From Oscarella lobularis (taxonomy: Eukaryota; Porifera; Homoscleromorpha; Homosclerophorida; Oscarellidae), in NCBI RefSeq assembly GCF_947507565.1, contig NC_089187.1, positions 2,604,001-2,668,000 of the forward strand: a stretch of DNA of 64,000 bases, written 5' to 3'. Position numbers and translations under genes: made by a program. The notes under the pieces are model-generated. The model did not search any database. It was not told where the DNA came from and saw only the letters and a list, made by a program, of their open reading frames with translations. The stretch's first letter is position 1. Each line of letters opens with the position of its first letter. This document shows positions 13,328-25,700 of this stretch, piece after piece.

Positions 13328-14585
13328 ATGCAAGAGATGTCTATAACGTGCATTCTACGCGTTTTCGTCTCGTCTAGATTGACGGAGGAGACGTTTACAG
13401 CCGATTTTTTATTTGGTCTTTGCGCCATTGTCAAGGGTGACGTCGAATCGGAACTGATTCATACGACGCATACGAACGTTCTTCTGCTACGTCAAATTTT
13501 TCGACAGGCGGAGAAATGGCGTCTGAAGTTGAGTGCTGACGTTTCTGAGCTCGAGAATCAGTAAGAAGACGATGAAAAGTCAACTTTTCGTATTTGTGAT
13601 TTATTTCGAAGGGAATTGATTGAGGAAATTGCTCGATTTGAAGAGAAACAGTTTGCTTCTTCTGGATTAGGTAGGATCTGCAACAGCTTCAAAGGTTGCA
13701 CCACAGGGACCCGGAGGGGGGCAGACAACTATAGAATAGAATAATGTATTATGTACGTAGACTCTTCCAGCAGCCAAGACGAAATTGGAGCCGTTGAATG
13801 AGGCTGGTGGGAGTGCTCTTCTGCAGATGGTTAGTGTGGACTCACTGTGATGATGATTTCTTTTGATTCTATATCTGTATATATAGGAAATTTCTCGGCT
13901 GAAAGAGGAGAATGAAAAAATGAAGGAATGAATGCGAATGATAGAAGGAAAGGTAAGGAAAGAGGAGACTCTTTCCTATTGAACTACAATGATTATTTGT
14001 TCTTTTTTTTTAGGCTCATGATGCATTGGAAGAAAAAGGGAAATTGAAGAGTCAATTAGTGCAAGCTGAAGCAGCTCTAAAAGCAAAAGAAACGAAATCG
14101 GTATTTAATTAAAAAATCAGTCAGAAGATATAGTTTTATGAGATATTGTCTTTTTTCTAGTCAGCAGCATCGGATGTTGTTCCAACAACCTCTTCACAAT
14201 CAAAAGCAATTCCAGTTTTAAGTGGAAAATCTGCTAGGGGTGAAGACGATGGAAAATGGAGGGAAGACTTGGGAGAAACGAAACACGAATTGTTGGCTAT
14301 CAAAGCTAAGCTTGAAAATGCTGAAAAAGTTTGATTTTTCATACTTGGAACTAAGTAGTGAAAAAAAGTGGATAATGATTTTAGGAATTGGAAAAGAAAC
14401 TCGGCGAAACGGCTCAATTTACAAACATGAAAAAAATGCTTACGAAGAAAAACGAGCAATTAAAAGATCTTCGAAGTCGTTTAAAAAAGTTAGCACTACA
14501 TCCATCTTCAATCAATTATTCAGTGATTTTGATTTGGCATCATCTCATTTTCTCTAGATACGAACCAGATGCCGAAATATTATAG
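13328..14585 (+). CDS. LZTFL1: LZTFL1-like gene carrying one in-frame TGA
   Basis: LZTFL1 is a coiled-coil protein that regulates BBSome and ciliary membrane-protein traffic. Exons join in phase to give SRLTEETFTADFLFG, VESELIHTTHTNVLLLRQ, AEKWRLKLSADVSELENQ, ELIEEIARFEEKQF, TKLEPLNEAGG, EISRLKEENEKMKE, then TGA at 13929-13931, then MRMIEGK, AHDALEEKGKLKSQL, HELLAIKAKLENAEKELEKK, FTNMKKMLTKKNEQLKDL and the C-terminal KKYEPDAEIL, stop 14583-14585. Order and motifs follow vertebrate LZTFL1 to the last residues. The TGA falls where an arginine codon (CGA) would fit. It lies in exon 13887-13952, which is 66 bp long and begins and ends at phase 0. All other exons and splice sites look intact. The start given (ATG 13328) is only the first in-frame ATG of the exon; the true N-terminus is unresolved. 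It may be a functional gene with an error, an allele, a recoded stop, or a recent pseudogene. Confidence 0.85.
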
Positions 14586-14839
14586 ATGTCATCTGTACTC
14601 GAGTGTGTTAGGACTGGTCGTTTTAGAAGACGCACTGCTTGCTTAGATTAGTAGTACTCGTTTATTAATTAAAAGTGTACGTGCAACAAAGATTCGAATT
14701 TTCTTTTCTGGGCGTAATCGGAAATCACCAAATTTGGCGAACTTAATTAATACCGCAGACACGGAACACTGTTCAAATTACTTTCTCATCTAATCAAATC
14801 GTTCGCAGCTGCCAAACACTAATTACGCTGCAGCAGCGC

Positions 14840-15345
14840 GTCATCCCATTGGTCGGCCTTTGACGCCTCGCGCACCAAGCGAGCGCATCGCACACAAAAT
14901 TTCATTCTCTCGCGAGCGCGTGTCCGGACTCATTCGGCTGGACGACGTGGCGAACGTCGAAGCCACACAGCGCAGCGCGGTAAGTTCAGCCAGAGTGCTC
15001 GCGTGCAATTGCAGCGTCCCTTTGTGCAGATCGCGCGAGAGAACGCGCGCGAGGCACGCACGAAGCACGCGTCTCTCCAACGCCGAAACTGTAAGCCAAT
15101 CGCGTCTATTCACTATGCAGGCGTCGAATTCTCCTTCCAGATCGTTCGCACGCGCGTGGACGCGGCGAACGCGAGACGACACGACGCGCCGTCGAGTAGA
15201 ACGAAGATCGAAGAGCTCATCGGAGCGAAGAGGACGTCGCAAGGTAAGCGGGGGAATTTGTAGCTCCTTTTTTTCGCTCGCGCGCGTTTGTTTCTCGCGT
15301 ACGCGTGCATGTTTGTGTGGGTGCGTGTTTATCCCCTAGGCCGGG
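14840..15345 (+). promoter_or_regulatory. CpG-rich putative promoter / non-coding first exon
   Basis: This stretch is much richer in CG dinucleotides than its surroundings. It has an inverted CCAAT (CCATTGG, 14846-14852), a CCAAT at 15096-15100, and three strong donor-like sites: GTAAGT at 14980, GTAAG at 15091 and GTAAG at 15244. Both strands stay open for over 130 codons (for example + 14860-15339 and - 14841-15242). Their products are arginine/serine-rich, resemble nothing I know, and are probably a by-product of base composition. If it is a plus-strand first exon, its intron would run into the satellite tract. Confidence 0.4.
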
Positions 15346-15735
15346 GCCCCCAAGCGCATTCCATCCACGCACAACGCTAGCTAGGACTAATGTCTAAACG
15401 ATAATCGTCCCCCCTTAGAGAATCCTTTCAGTGTTGTTCGTGTGTTTTGTTCGAGAAGTCGTGTTAGGCTACGTCATTTCCGTTTGGCGAGCGGCTATTT
15501 TTAGCGACTTTTGTAGTTAGAGGTTTCGAGACGCTCGCAATGACGCACCCCGTTCCGGCGAATGGGCGTGCGTCATGATTAGGATAGGGAAGAATATAGA
15601 AAAGGGAAAAAGCAGTGGTGCATTTAGGATGCTAAAAGACATTTACAAAATAGGAAGCATCCACCAAAGCTTTAGGGGTCACTTCAGCTAAACACGTGCA
15701 ACACTCTCGCTAACCGCCCCTATACTATTCCTTTA
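15346..15735. other. Unique non-coding sequence, no gene seen
   Basis: About 390 bp between the CpG-rich stretch and the satellites. No reading frame of note and no recognisable RNA. It includes a GC-rich run near 15340-15355 and a small inverted repeat (GGATGC near 15628, GCATCC near 15657). It may be intron or promoter flank. Confidence 0.5.
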
Positions 15736-15774
15736 CCTATTCCTATTCCTATTCCTATTCCTATTCCTATTCCT
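15736..15774. repeat. TATTCC hexamer repeat at left edge of satellites
   Basis: About six tandem copies of TATTCC run directly into the first 41-bp satellite monomer through a shared CCTTTAGAATC, marking the left boundary of the repeat tract. Confidence 0.85.
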
Positions 15775-17281
15775 TTAGAATCAAATATTAGGCCCTCAAT
15801 TTAATATTTATCCTTTAGAATCATAACTTAGGCCCACAATTTAATACTTAGGCCTTTAAAATCAAAGATTAGGCCCTCAATTTAATATTTAGGCTTTGTG
15901 AATCAAACATTAGGCCCTCAATTTAAAGTTTAGGCCTTTGGAATCAAATATTAGGCCCTCAATTTAGTTTGTAGGACTTTATAATCGAAGATTAGGCCCT
16001 CAATTTAATATTTAGGCCCTGTGAATCAAAGATTAGTCCCTCAATTTAATATTTAGGCCCTATGAATCAAAGATTAGGCCCTCAATTTAATATTTAGGCC
16101 TTTAGAATCAAAGATTAGGCCCTCAATTTAATATTTAGCCTTTAGAATCAAAGATTAGGTTCTCAATTTAATACTTAGGCCTTTAGAATCAAAGAGTAGT
16201 CCCTCAATTTAATATTTAGGTCCTGTGAATGAAAGATTAGGCCCTCAATTTAAAGTTTAGGCCTTTAGAATAAAATAGTAGGCCCTCAATTTAATTTTTG
16301 GCCTTTTGAATCAAAGATTATGCCCTCAATTTTATATTTATGCCTTTAGAATCAAAGATTAGGCCCTCAATTTAATACTTAGGCCTTTAGAATCAAAGAG
16401 TGGGCCCTCAATTTAATATTTAGGCCCTGTGAATCAAAGATTAGGCCCTCAATTTAAAGTTTAGGCCTTTAGAATCAAATATTAGGCCCTCAATTTAATT
16501 TGTAGGTCTTTAGAATCAAAGATTAGGCCCTCAATTTAATATTTAGGCCTTTATAATCAAAGATTAGGTCCTGAATTTAATATTTATCCTTTAGAATCAT
16601 AAATTAGGCCCTCAATTTAATACTTAGGCCTTAAGAATCAAAGATTAGGCCCTCAATTTAATATTTAGGCTTTGTGAATCAAAGATTAGGCCCTCAATTT
16701 AATATTTAGGCCTTTGGAATCAAATATTAGGCCCTCAATTTAATTTGTAGGACTTTATAATCAAAGATTAGGCCCTCAATTTAATATTTAGGCCCTGTGA
16801 ATCAAAGATTAGGCCCTCATTTAAATTTGTAGGTCTTTAGAATCAAAGATTAGGCCCTCAATTCAATATCTGGCATTTATAATCGAAGATTAGATCGTCA
16901 ATTAAATATTTAGGCCGTTAGAATCAAAGATTAGGCACTCAATTTAATACTTAGGCCTTTAGAATCAAAGATTAGGCCCTCAATTTAATATTTAGCCTTT
17001 AGAATCAAAGTTTAGGCCCTCAATTTAATACTGAGGCCTTTAGAATCAAGGATTAGGTCGTCAATTAAATATTTAGGCCTTTAGAATGAAATATTAGGCC
17101 CTCAATTTAATTTTAAAGGCTCTAGAATCAAAGAATAGGCCCTCAATTTAATTTGTAGGCCTTTAGAATCAAAGATTAGGCTCTCAATTTAATATTTAGG
17201 CCTTTTAGAATCAAAGATTAGGCCCTGAATTTAATTTTTAGGACCTTAGAATCAAAGATTAGGCCCTCAATTTAATACTTT
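15775..17281. repeat. Satellite A1: diverged 41-bp tandem repeat
   Basis: About 36 monomers of roughly 41 bp built on TTAGGCCCTCAATTTAATAT followed by TTAGGCCTTTAGAATCAAAG. The same framework (TTAGAATCAAAG...TAGGCCCTCAA) recurs in the A2 arrays further right, but A1 has AATTTAATATTTAGG where A2 has AACTTTATCTTCAGG. A1 is therefore a separate subfamily, and it appears only here, at the left edge. No coding or regulatory signal seen. Confidence 0.95.
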
Positions 17282-17371
17282 TGACAATTTGTCCTGGGGA
17301 CAATTTGTCCTGGGACAATTTGTCCTGGGACAATTTGTCCTGGGACAATTTGTCCTGGGGACAATTTGTCC
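17282..17371. repeat. Satellite F, left copy: 15/16-bp GACAATTTGTCCTGGG array
   Basis: Six copies of GACAATTTGTCCTGGG (15 or 16 bp depending on the G run) lie between satellite A1 and satellite B. The core GGACAATTTGTCC is a near-palindrome. The same motif returns 43 kb away at 60116-60249. Confidence 0.95.
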
Positions 17372-20300
17372 TTACAGGAGAGACCCGTTGGCTAGTCCCC
17401 TGTAATTTTGCTGTAATTTATTACTGGAGAGACCCGTTGGCTAACCCCCTGTAATTTCGCTGTAATTTATTACAGGAGAGACCCGTTGGCTAGTCCCCTG
17501 TAATTTCGCTGTAGTTTATTACAGGAGAGACCCGTTGGCTAGCCCCCTGTAATTTCGCTGTAATTTATTACAGGAGAGACCCGTTGGCTAACCCCCTGTA
17601 ATTTCGCCGTAATTTATTACAGGAGAGACCCGTTGGCTAGCCCTCTCTAATTTCGCTGTAGTTTATTACAGGAGAGACCCGTTTGCTAACCCCCTGTAAA
17701 TTCGCTTTAATTTATTACAGTTGAGACCCGTTAGCTAGCCCCTGTAATTTCGCTGTAGTTTATTACAGGAGAGACCCGTTGGCTAGCCCCCTGTAATTTC
17801 GCTGTAGTTTATTACAGGAGAGACCCGTTTGCTAGCCCCTGTAATTTCGCTGTAGTTTATTACAGGAGAGACCCGTTGGCTAGCCCCTGTAATTTCGCTG
17901 TAATTTATTACAGGAGAGAGCCGTTGGCTAGCCCCCTGTAATTTCGCTGTAGTTTATTACAGGAGAGACCCGTTGGCTAACCCCCTGTAATTTCGCTGTA
18001 ATTTATTACAGGAGAGAGCCGTTGGCTAGCCCCCTCTAATTTCGCTGTAATTTATTACAGGAGAGAGCCGTTGGCTAGCCCCTGTAATTTCGCTGTAATT
18101 TATTACAGGAGAGACCCGTTGGCTAGCCCCCTGTAATTTCGCTCTAATTTACTACAGAAGAGACCCGTTGGCTAGCCCCCTGTAATTTCGCTCTAATTTA
18201 TTACAGAAGAGACCCGTTGGCTAGCCCCCTATAATTTCGCTGTAATTTATTACAGGAGAGACCCGTTGGCTAGCCCCCTGTAATTTCGCTGTAATTTATT
18301 ACAGGAGAGACCCGTTGGCTAGCCCCTGTAATTTCGCTCTAATTTATTACAGGAGAGACCCGTTGGCTAGCCTCTGTAATTTCGCTGTAATTTATTACAG
18401 AAGAGACCCGTAGGCTAGCCCCCTGTAATTTCGCTGTAATTTATTACAGGAGAGACCCGTTGGCTAGCCTCTGTAATTTCGCTGTAATTTATTACAGAAG
18501 AGACCCGTTGTCTAGCCCCTGTAATTTCGCTGTAATTTATTACAGGAGAGACCCGTTGGCTAGCCCCTGTAATTTCGCTCTAATTTATTACAGAAGAGAC
18601 CCGTTGGCTAGCCCCCTGTAATTTCGCTGTAATTTATTACAGGAGAGACCCGTTGGCTAGCCCCTGTAAATTCGCTGTAGTTTATTACAGGAGATACCCG
18701 TTGGCTAGCCCCTGTAATTTCGCTGTAATTTATTACAGGAGAGACCCGTTGGCTAGCCCCTGTAATTTCGCTGTAATTTATTACAGGAGAGACCCGTTTG
18801 CTAGCCCCCTTTAATTTCGCTGTAATTTATTACAGAAGAGACCCGTTGGCTAGCCCCTGTAATTTTGCTGTAATTTATTACAGGAGAGACCCGTTGGCTA
18901 GCCCCTGTAATTTCGCTGTAATTTATTACAGGAGAGACCCGTTGGCTAGCCCCTGTAATTTCGCTGTAATTTATTACAGGAGAGAGCCGTTGGCTAGCCC
19001 CCTGTAATTTCGCTGTAGTTTATTACAGGAGAGACCCGTTGGCTAACCCCCTGTAATTTCGCTGTAATTTATTACAGGAGAGAGCCGTTGGCTAGCCCCC
19101 TCTAATTTCGCTGTAATTTATTACAGGAGAGAGCCGTTGGCTAGCCCCTGTAATTTCGCTGTAATTTATTACAGGAGAGACCCGTTGGCTAGCCCCCTGT
19201 AATTTCGCTCTAATTTACTACAGAAGAGACCCGTTGGCTAGCCCCCTGTAATTTCGCTCTAATTTATTACAGAAGAGACCCGTTGGCTAGCCCCCTATAA
19301 TTTCGCTGTAATTTATTACAGGAGAGACCCGTTGGCTAGCCCCTGTAATTTCGCTGTAATTTATTACAGGAGAGACCCGTTGGCTAGCCCCCTGTAATTT
19401 CGCTCTAATTTACTACAGAAGAGACCCGTTGGCTAGCCCCCTGTAATTTCGCTCTAATTTATTACAGAAGAGACCCGTTGGCTAGCCCCCTATAATTTCG
19501 CTGTAATTTATTACAGGAGAGACCCGTTTGCTAGCCCCCTTTAATTTCGCTGTAATTTATTACAGAAGAGACCCGTTGGCTAGCCCCTGTAATTTTGCTG
19601 TAATTTATTACAGGAGAGACCCGTTGGCTAGCCCCTGTAATTTCGCTGTAATTTATTACAGGAGAGACCCGTTGGCTAGCCCCTGTAATTTCGCTGTAAT
19701 TTATTACAGGAGAGAGCCGTTGGCTAGCCCCCTGTAATTTCGCTGTAGTTTATTACAGGAGAGACCCGTTGGCTAACCCCCTGTAATTTCGCTGTAATTT
19801 ATTACAGGAGAGAGCCGTTGGCTAGCCCCCTCTAATTTCGCTGTAATTTATTACAGGAGAGAGCCGTTGGCTAGCCCCTGTAATTTCGCTGTAATTTATT
19901 ACAGGAGAGACCCGTTGGCTAGCCCCCTGTAATTTCGCTCTAATTTACTACAGAAGAGACCCGTTGGCTAGCCCCCTGTAATTTCGCTCTAATTTATTAC
20001 AGAAGAGACCCGTTGGCTAGCCCCCTATAATTTCGCTGTAATTTATTACAGGAGAGACCCGTTGGCTAGCCCCCTGTAATTTCGCTGTAATTTATTACAG
20101 GAGAGACCCGTTGGCTAGCCCCTGTAATTTCGCTCTAATTTATTACAGGAGAGACCCGTTGGCTAGCCTCTGTAATTTCGCTGTAATTTATTACAGAAGA
20201 GACCCGTAGGCTAGCCCCCTGTAATTTCGCTGTAATTTATTACAGGAGAGACCCGTTGGCTAGCCTCTGTAATTTCGCTGTAATTTATTACAGAAGAGAC

Positions 20301-22780
20301 CCGTTGTCTAGCCCCCTGTAATTTCGCTGTAATTTATTACAGGAGAGACCCGTTGGCTAGCCCCTGTAATTTCGCTGTAATTTATTACAGGAGAGACCCG
20401 TTGGCTTACCCCTGTAATTTCGGTGTAATTTATTACAGGAGAGACCCGTTGGCTAGCACCTTGTAATTTCGCTGTAATTTATTACAGGAGAGACCCGTTG
20501 GCTAGCCTCTGTAATTTCGCTGTAATTTATTACAGAAGAGACCCGTTGGCTAACCCCTGTAATTTTGCTGTAATTTATTACAGGAGAGACTCGTTGGCTA
20601 GCCCCTGTAATTTCGCTCTAATTTATTACAGAAGAGACCCGTTGGCTAGCCCCTGTAATTTCGCTGTAATTTATTACAGAAGAGACCCGTAGGCTAGCCT
20701 TCTGTAATTTCGCTGTAATTTATTACAGGAGAGACCCGTTGGCTAACCCCTGTAATTTCGCTGTAGTTTATTACAGGAGACACCCTTTGGCTAACCCCCT
20801 GTAATTTCGCTGTAATTTATTACAGAAGAGACCCGTAGGCTAGCCCCCTGTAATTTCGCTGTAATTTATTACAGGAGAGACCCGTTGGCTAGCCCCTGTA
20901 ATTTGGCTGTAATTTATTACAGGAGAGACCCGTTGGCTAGCCCCTGTAATTTCGCTGTAATTTATTACAGGAGAGACCCGTTGGCTTACCCCTGTAATTT
21001 CGCTCTAATTTATTACAGAAGAGACCCGTTGGCTAACCCCTGTAATTTCGCTCTAATTTATTACAGGAGAGACCCGTTGGCTAGCCCCTGTAATTTCGCT
21101 CTAATTTATTACAGGAGAGACCCGTTGGCTAGCCCCCTGTAATTTCTCTGAAATTTTTTACAGGAGAGACCCGTTGGCTAACCCCTGTAATTTCGCTGTA
21201 ATTTATTACAGGAGAGACCCTTTGGCTAACCCCTGTAATTTCGCTGTAATTTATTACAGGAGAGACCCGTTGGCTAACCCTGTAATTTCGCTCTATTTTA
21301 TTACAGAAGAGACCCGTTGGCTAGCCCCCTGTAATTTCGCTTTAATTTATTACAGGAGAGAGCCGTTGGCTAGCCCCTGTAATTTCGCTGTAATTTATTA
21401 CAGGAGAGACCCGTTGGATAGCCCCATTTAAATTCGCTGTAATTTATTACAGGAGAGACCCGTTGGCTAGCCCCCTGTAATTTCGCTGTAATTTATTACA
21501 GGAGAGACCCGTTGGCTAGCCCCCTGTAATTTCGCTGTAATTTATTACAGGAGAGACCCGTTAGCTAGCCCCCTGTAATTTCGCTGTAATTTATTACAGG
21601 AGAGACACGTTGGCTAGCCCCTGTAATTTCGCTGTAATTTATTACAGGAGAGACCCGTAGGCTAGCCCCCTGTAATTTCGCTGTAATTTATTACAGGAGA
21701 GACCCGTTGGCTAGCCTCCTGTAATTTCGCTGTAGTTTATTACAGGAGAGACCCGTTTGCTAACCCTCTGTAATTTCGCTGTAGTTTGTTACAGGAGAGA
21801 CCCTTTGTCTAGCCCCTGTAATTTCGCTGTAATTTATTACAGGAGAGACCCTTTGGCTAGCCCCTGTACTTTCGCTGTAATTTATTACAGGAGAGACCCG
21901 TTGGCTAACCCCCTGTTAATTCGCTGTAATTTATTACAGGAGAGACCCGTTGGCTAACCCCCTGTAATTTCGCTGTAATTTATTACAGGAGAGACCCGTT
22001 GGCTAGCCCCCTGTAATTTCGCTGTAATTTATTACAGGAGAGACCCGTTGGCTAGCCCCCTGTAATTTCGCTGTAATTTATTACAGGAGAGACACGTTGG
22101 CTAGCCCCTGTAATTTCGCTGTAATTTATTACAGGAGAGACCCGTTGGCTAACCCCCTGTAATTTCGCTGTAATTTATTACAGGAGAGACCCGTTGGCTA
22201 GCCCCCTGTAATTTCGCTGTAATTTATTACAGGAGAGACCCGTTGGCTAGCCCCCTGTAATTTCGCTGTAATTTATTACAGGAGAGACCCGTTGGCTAGC
22301 CTCCTGTAATTTCGCTGTAGTTTATTACAGGAGAGACCCGTTTGCTAACCCTCTGTAATTTCGCTGTAGTTTGTTACAGGAGAGACCCTTTGTCTAGCCC
22401 CTGTAATTTCGCTGTAATTTATTACAGGAGAGACCTTTCGGCTAGCCCCTGTACTTTCGCTGTAATTTATTACAGGAGAGACCCGTTGGCTAACCCCCTG
22501 TTAATTCGCTGTAATTTATTACAGGAGAGACCCGTTGGCTAACCCCCTGTAATTTCGCTGTAATTTATTACAGGAGAGACCCGTTGGCTAGCCTCCTGTA
22601 GTTTCGCTGTAGTTTATTACAGGAGAGACCCGTTTGCTGAGCCCCTGTAATTTCGCTGTAATTTATTACAGGAGAGACCCTTTGGCTAGCCCCTGTAATT
22701 TCGCCGTAATTTATTACAGGAGAGACCCTTTGGCTAGCCTCTGTAATTTCGCTGTAATTTATTACAGGAGAGACCCGTTG
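17372..22780. repeat. Satellite B, first block: 48/49-bp tandem repeat
   Basis: About 112 monomers of 48 or 49 bp built on GAGAGACCCGTTGGCTAGCC, a run of four or five C, then TGTAATTTCGCTGTAATTTATTACAG divided between neighbours. Where units are 48 bp the frame repeats every 16 codons (NFAVIYYRRDPLASPC), giving pseudo-proteins; one extra C breaks it. Recent internal duplications are visible: about 18798-19007 repeats exactly at 19528-19737 (offset 730) and 21757-21957 nearly repeats at 22342-22542 (offset 585). This block lacks the ancestral junction monomer of the later composite units. Confidence 0.95.
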
Positions 22781-25700
22781 GGCCCTCAACTTTATCTTCA
22801 ATGCCTTAGAATCGAAGTTTAGGCCCTCAACTTTATCTTCAGGGCCTTAGAATCAAAGTTTAAGCCCTTAACTTTATCTTTAGGACCTTGGAATCAAAGT
22901 TTAGGCCCTCATCTTTATCTTGAGAACCTTAGAATTAAAGTTTAGGCCATCAACTTTATCTTCAGGTCCTTAGAATCAGAGTTTAGGCCCTCAACTTTAT
23001 CTTCAGGTCCTTAGAATCAGAGTTTTGACCCTGAACTTTAACTTGAGACCGTTAGAATGAAAGTTTAGACCTTCAACTTTATCTTCAGGTTCTTAGAATC
23101 AGAGTTTTGGCCCTGAACTTTAACTTCAGACCCTTAGAATCAAAGTTTGGGCCTTCAAATTTCTCTTCAGGGCCTTAGAATCAAAGTTTAGGCCTTCAAC
23201 TTTATCTTCAGGGCCTTAGAATCAAAGTCTAGGCGCTCAACTTTATCTTCAGGGCCTTAGAATCAGAGTTTAGGCCCTCAACTTTATCTTCAGGTCCTTA
23301 GAATCAAAGTCTAGGCCCTCAACTTTATCTTCAGGTCCTTAGAATAAAAGTTTAGGTCCTCAACTTTATCTTCAGCGCCTTAGAATCAGAGTTTAGGCCC
23401 TCAACTTTATCTTCAGGCCCTTAGAATCAAAGTCTAGGCCCTCAACTTTATCTTCAGGCCCTTAGAATAAAAGTTTAGGCCCTCAACTTTATCTTCAGTT
23501 CCTTAGAATCGAAGTTTAGTCTCTCAACTTTATCTTCAGGTCCTTAGAGTCGGAGTTTAGGCCCTCAACTTAATCTTCAGGCCCTTAGAATCAAAGTTTA
23601 GGCGTTCAACTTTATCTTCAGGGCCTTAGAATCAAAGTCTAGGCTCTCAAGTTTATCTTCAGGCTCTTAGAATAAAAGTTTAGGCCCTCAACTTTATCTT
23701 CAGGTCCTTAGAATCAAAGTTTAGTCTCTCAACTTTATCTTGAGGTCCTTAGAATCGGAGTTTAGGCCCTCAACTTTATCTTCAGGGCCTTAGAATCAGA
23801 GTTTAGGCCCTCAACTTTATCTTGAGGTTCTTAGAATGAAAGTCTAGGCCCTCAACTTTATCTTCAGGTCCTTAGAATAAAAGTCTAGGCCCTCAACTTT
23901 ATCTTCAGGTCCTTAGAATCAGAGTTTTGGCTCTGATCTTTAACTTCAGACCCTTAGAATCAAAGTTTGGGCCTTCATATTTCTCTTCAGGGCCTTAGAA
24001 TCAAAGTTTTGGCCTTCAACTTTATCTTCAGGGCCTTAGAATCAAAGTCTAGGCCCTCAACTTTATCTTCAGGCCCTTAGAATAAAAGTTTAGGCCCTCA
24101 ACTTTATCTTCAGGTCTTTAGAATCAAAGTTTAGTCTCTCAACTTTATCTTCAGGTCCTTAGAATCGGAGTTTAGGCCCTCAACTTTATCTTTTGGCCCT
24201 TAGAATCAAAGTTTAGGCGTTCAACTTTATCTTCAGGGCCTTAGAATCAAAGTTTAGGCCCTCAACTTTATCTTCAGGTCCTTAGAATCAAAGTTTAGGC
24301 TCTCAACTTTATCTTCAGGTCCTTAGAATCAAAGTCTAGGCCCTCAACTTTATCTTCAGGCCCTTAGAATAAAAGTTTAGGCTCTCAACTTTATCTTCAG
24401 GGCCTTAGAATCAAAGTCTAGGTCCTCAAGTTTATCTTCAGGGCCTTAGAATCAGAGTTTAGGCCCTCAACTTTATCTTGAGGTCCTTAGAATCAGAGTT
24501 TTGACCCTGAACTTTAACTTCAGACCGTTAGAATCAAAGTTTAGACCTTCAACTTTATCTTCAGGTTCTTAGAATCAGAGTTTTGGCCCTGAACTTTAAC
24601 TTCAGACCCTTAGAATCAAAGTTTGGGCCTTCAAATTTCTCTTCAGGGCTTTAGAATCAAAGTTTAGGCCTTCAACTTTATCTTCAGGGCCTTAGAATCA
24701 AAGTCCAGGCCCTCAAGTTTATCTTCAGCGCCTTAGAGTCAGAGTTTAGGCCCTCAACTTTATCTTCAGGTCCTTAGAATCAAAGTCTAGGTCCTCAACT
24801 TTATCTTCAGGTCCTTAGAATAAAAGTTTAGGTCCTCAACTTTATCTTCAGGCTCTTAGAATCAAAGTTTAGGCCATCAACTTTATCTTCAGGTCCTTAG
24901 AATCAAAGTCTAGGCCCTCAACTTTATCTTCAGGTCCTTAGAATCAGAGTTTTGGCTCTGAACTTTAACTTCAGACCCTTAGAATCAAAGTTTGGGCCTT
25001 CAAATTTCTCTTCAGGGCCTTAGAATCAAAGTTTTGGCCTTCAACTTTATCTTCAGGGCCTCAGAATCAAAGTCTAGGCCCTCAAGTTTATCTTCAGCGC
25101 ATTAGAATCAGAGTTTAGGCCCTCAACTTTATCTTCAGGTCCTTAGAATCAAAGTCTAGGCCCTCAACTTTATCTTCAGGCCCTTAGAATAAAAGTTTAG
25201 GCCCTCAACTTTATCTTCAGGCTCTTAGAATCAAAGTTTAGGCCGTCAACTTTATCTTCAGGTCCTTAGAATCAAAGTCTAGGCCCTCAACTTTATCTTC
25301 AGGTCCTTAGAATCAAAGTTTAGGCCCTCAACTTTATCTTCAGGCTCTTAGAATCAAAGTTTAGGCCGTCAACTTTATCTTCAGGTCCTTAGAATCAAAG
25401 TTTAGGCCCTCAACTTTATTCTTCAGGTCCTTAGAATCAAAGTCTAGGCCCTCAACTTTATCTTCAGGCCCTTAGAATAAAAATTTAGGCCCTCAACTTT
25501 ATCTTCAGGCTCTTAGAATCAAAGTTTAGGCCGTCAACTTTATCTTCAGGTCCTTAGAATCAAAGTCTAGGCCCTCAACTTTTTCTTCAGGTCCTTAGAA
25601 TCAGATTTTAGGCCCTCAACTTTATCTTCAGGTCCTTAGAATCAAAGTCTAGGCCCTCAACTTTAACTTCAGACCCTTAGAATCAAAGTTTGGGCCTTGA

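Noticed and set aside
13929..13931. TGA in LZTFL1 as a selenocysteine codon
   Set aside because: The position corresponds to an arginine in a coiled coil, not to a cysteine or redox site, and no SECIS-like element was noticed in the 3' flank.
14841..15339. 133- and 159-codon arginine/serine-rich frames on both strands
   Set aside because: Open on both strands due to high CG content, no recognisable domain; the region is better read as promoter or non-coding exon.
15775..17281. TTAGG motifs resembling arthropod telomere repeats
   Set aside because: TTAGG occurs once or twice per 41-bp monomer within a fixed longer unit, not as a tandem pentamer.
18798..22822. Reading frames of 60-85 codons repeating NFAVIYYRRDPLASPC
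   Set aside because: They exist only because B monomers are 48 bp; units of 49 bp break the frame, and the same peptides appear wherever satellite B occurs.
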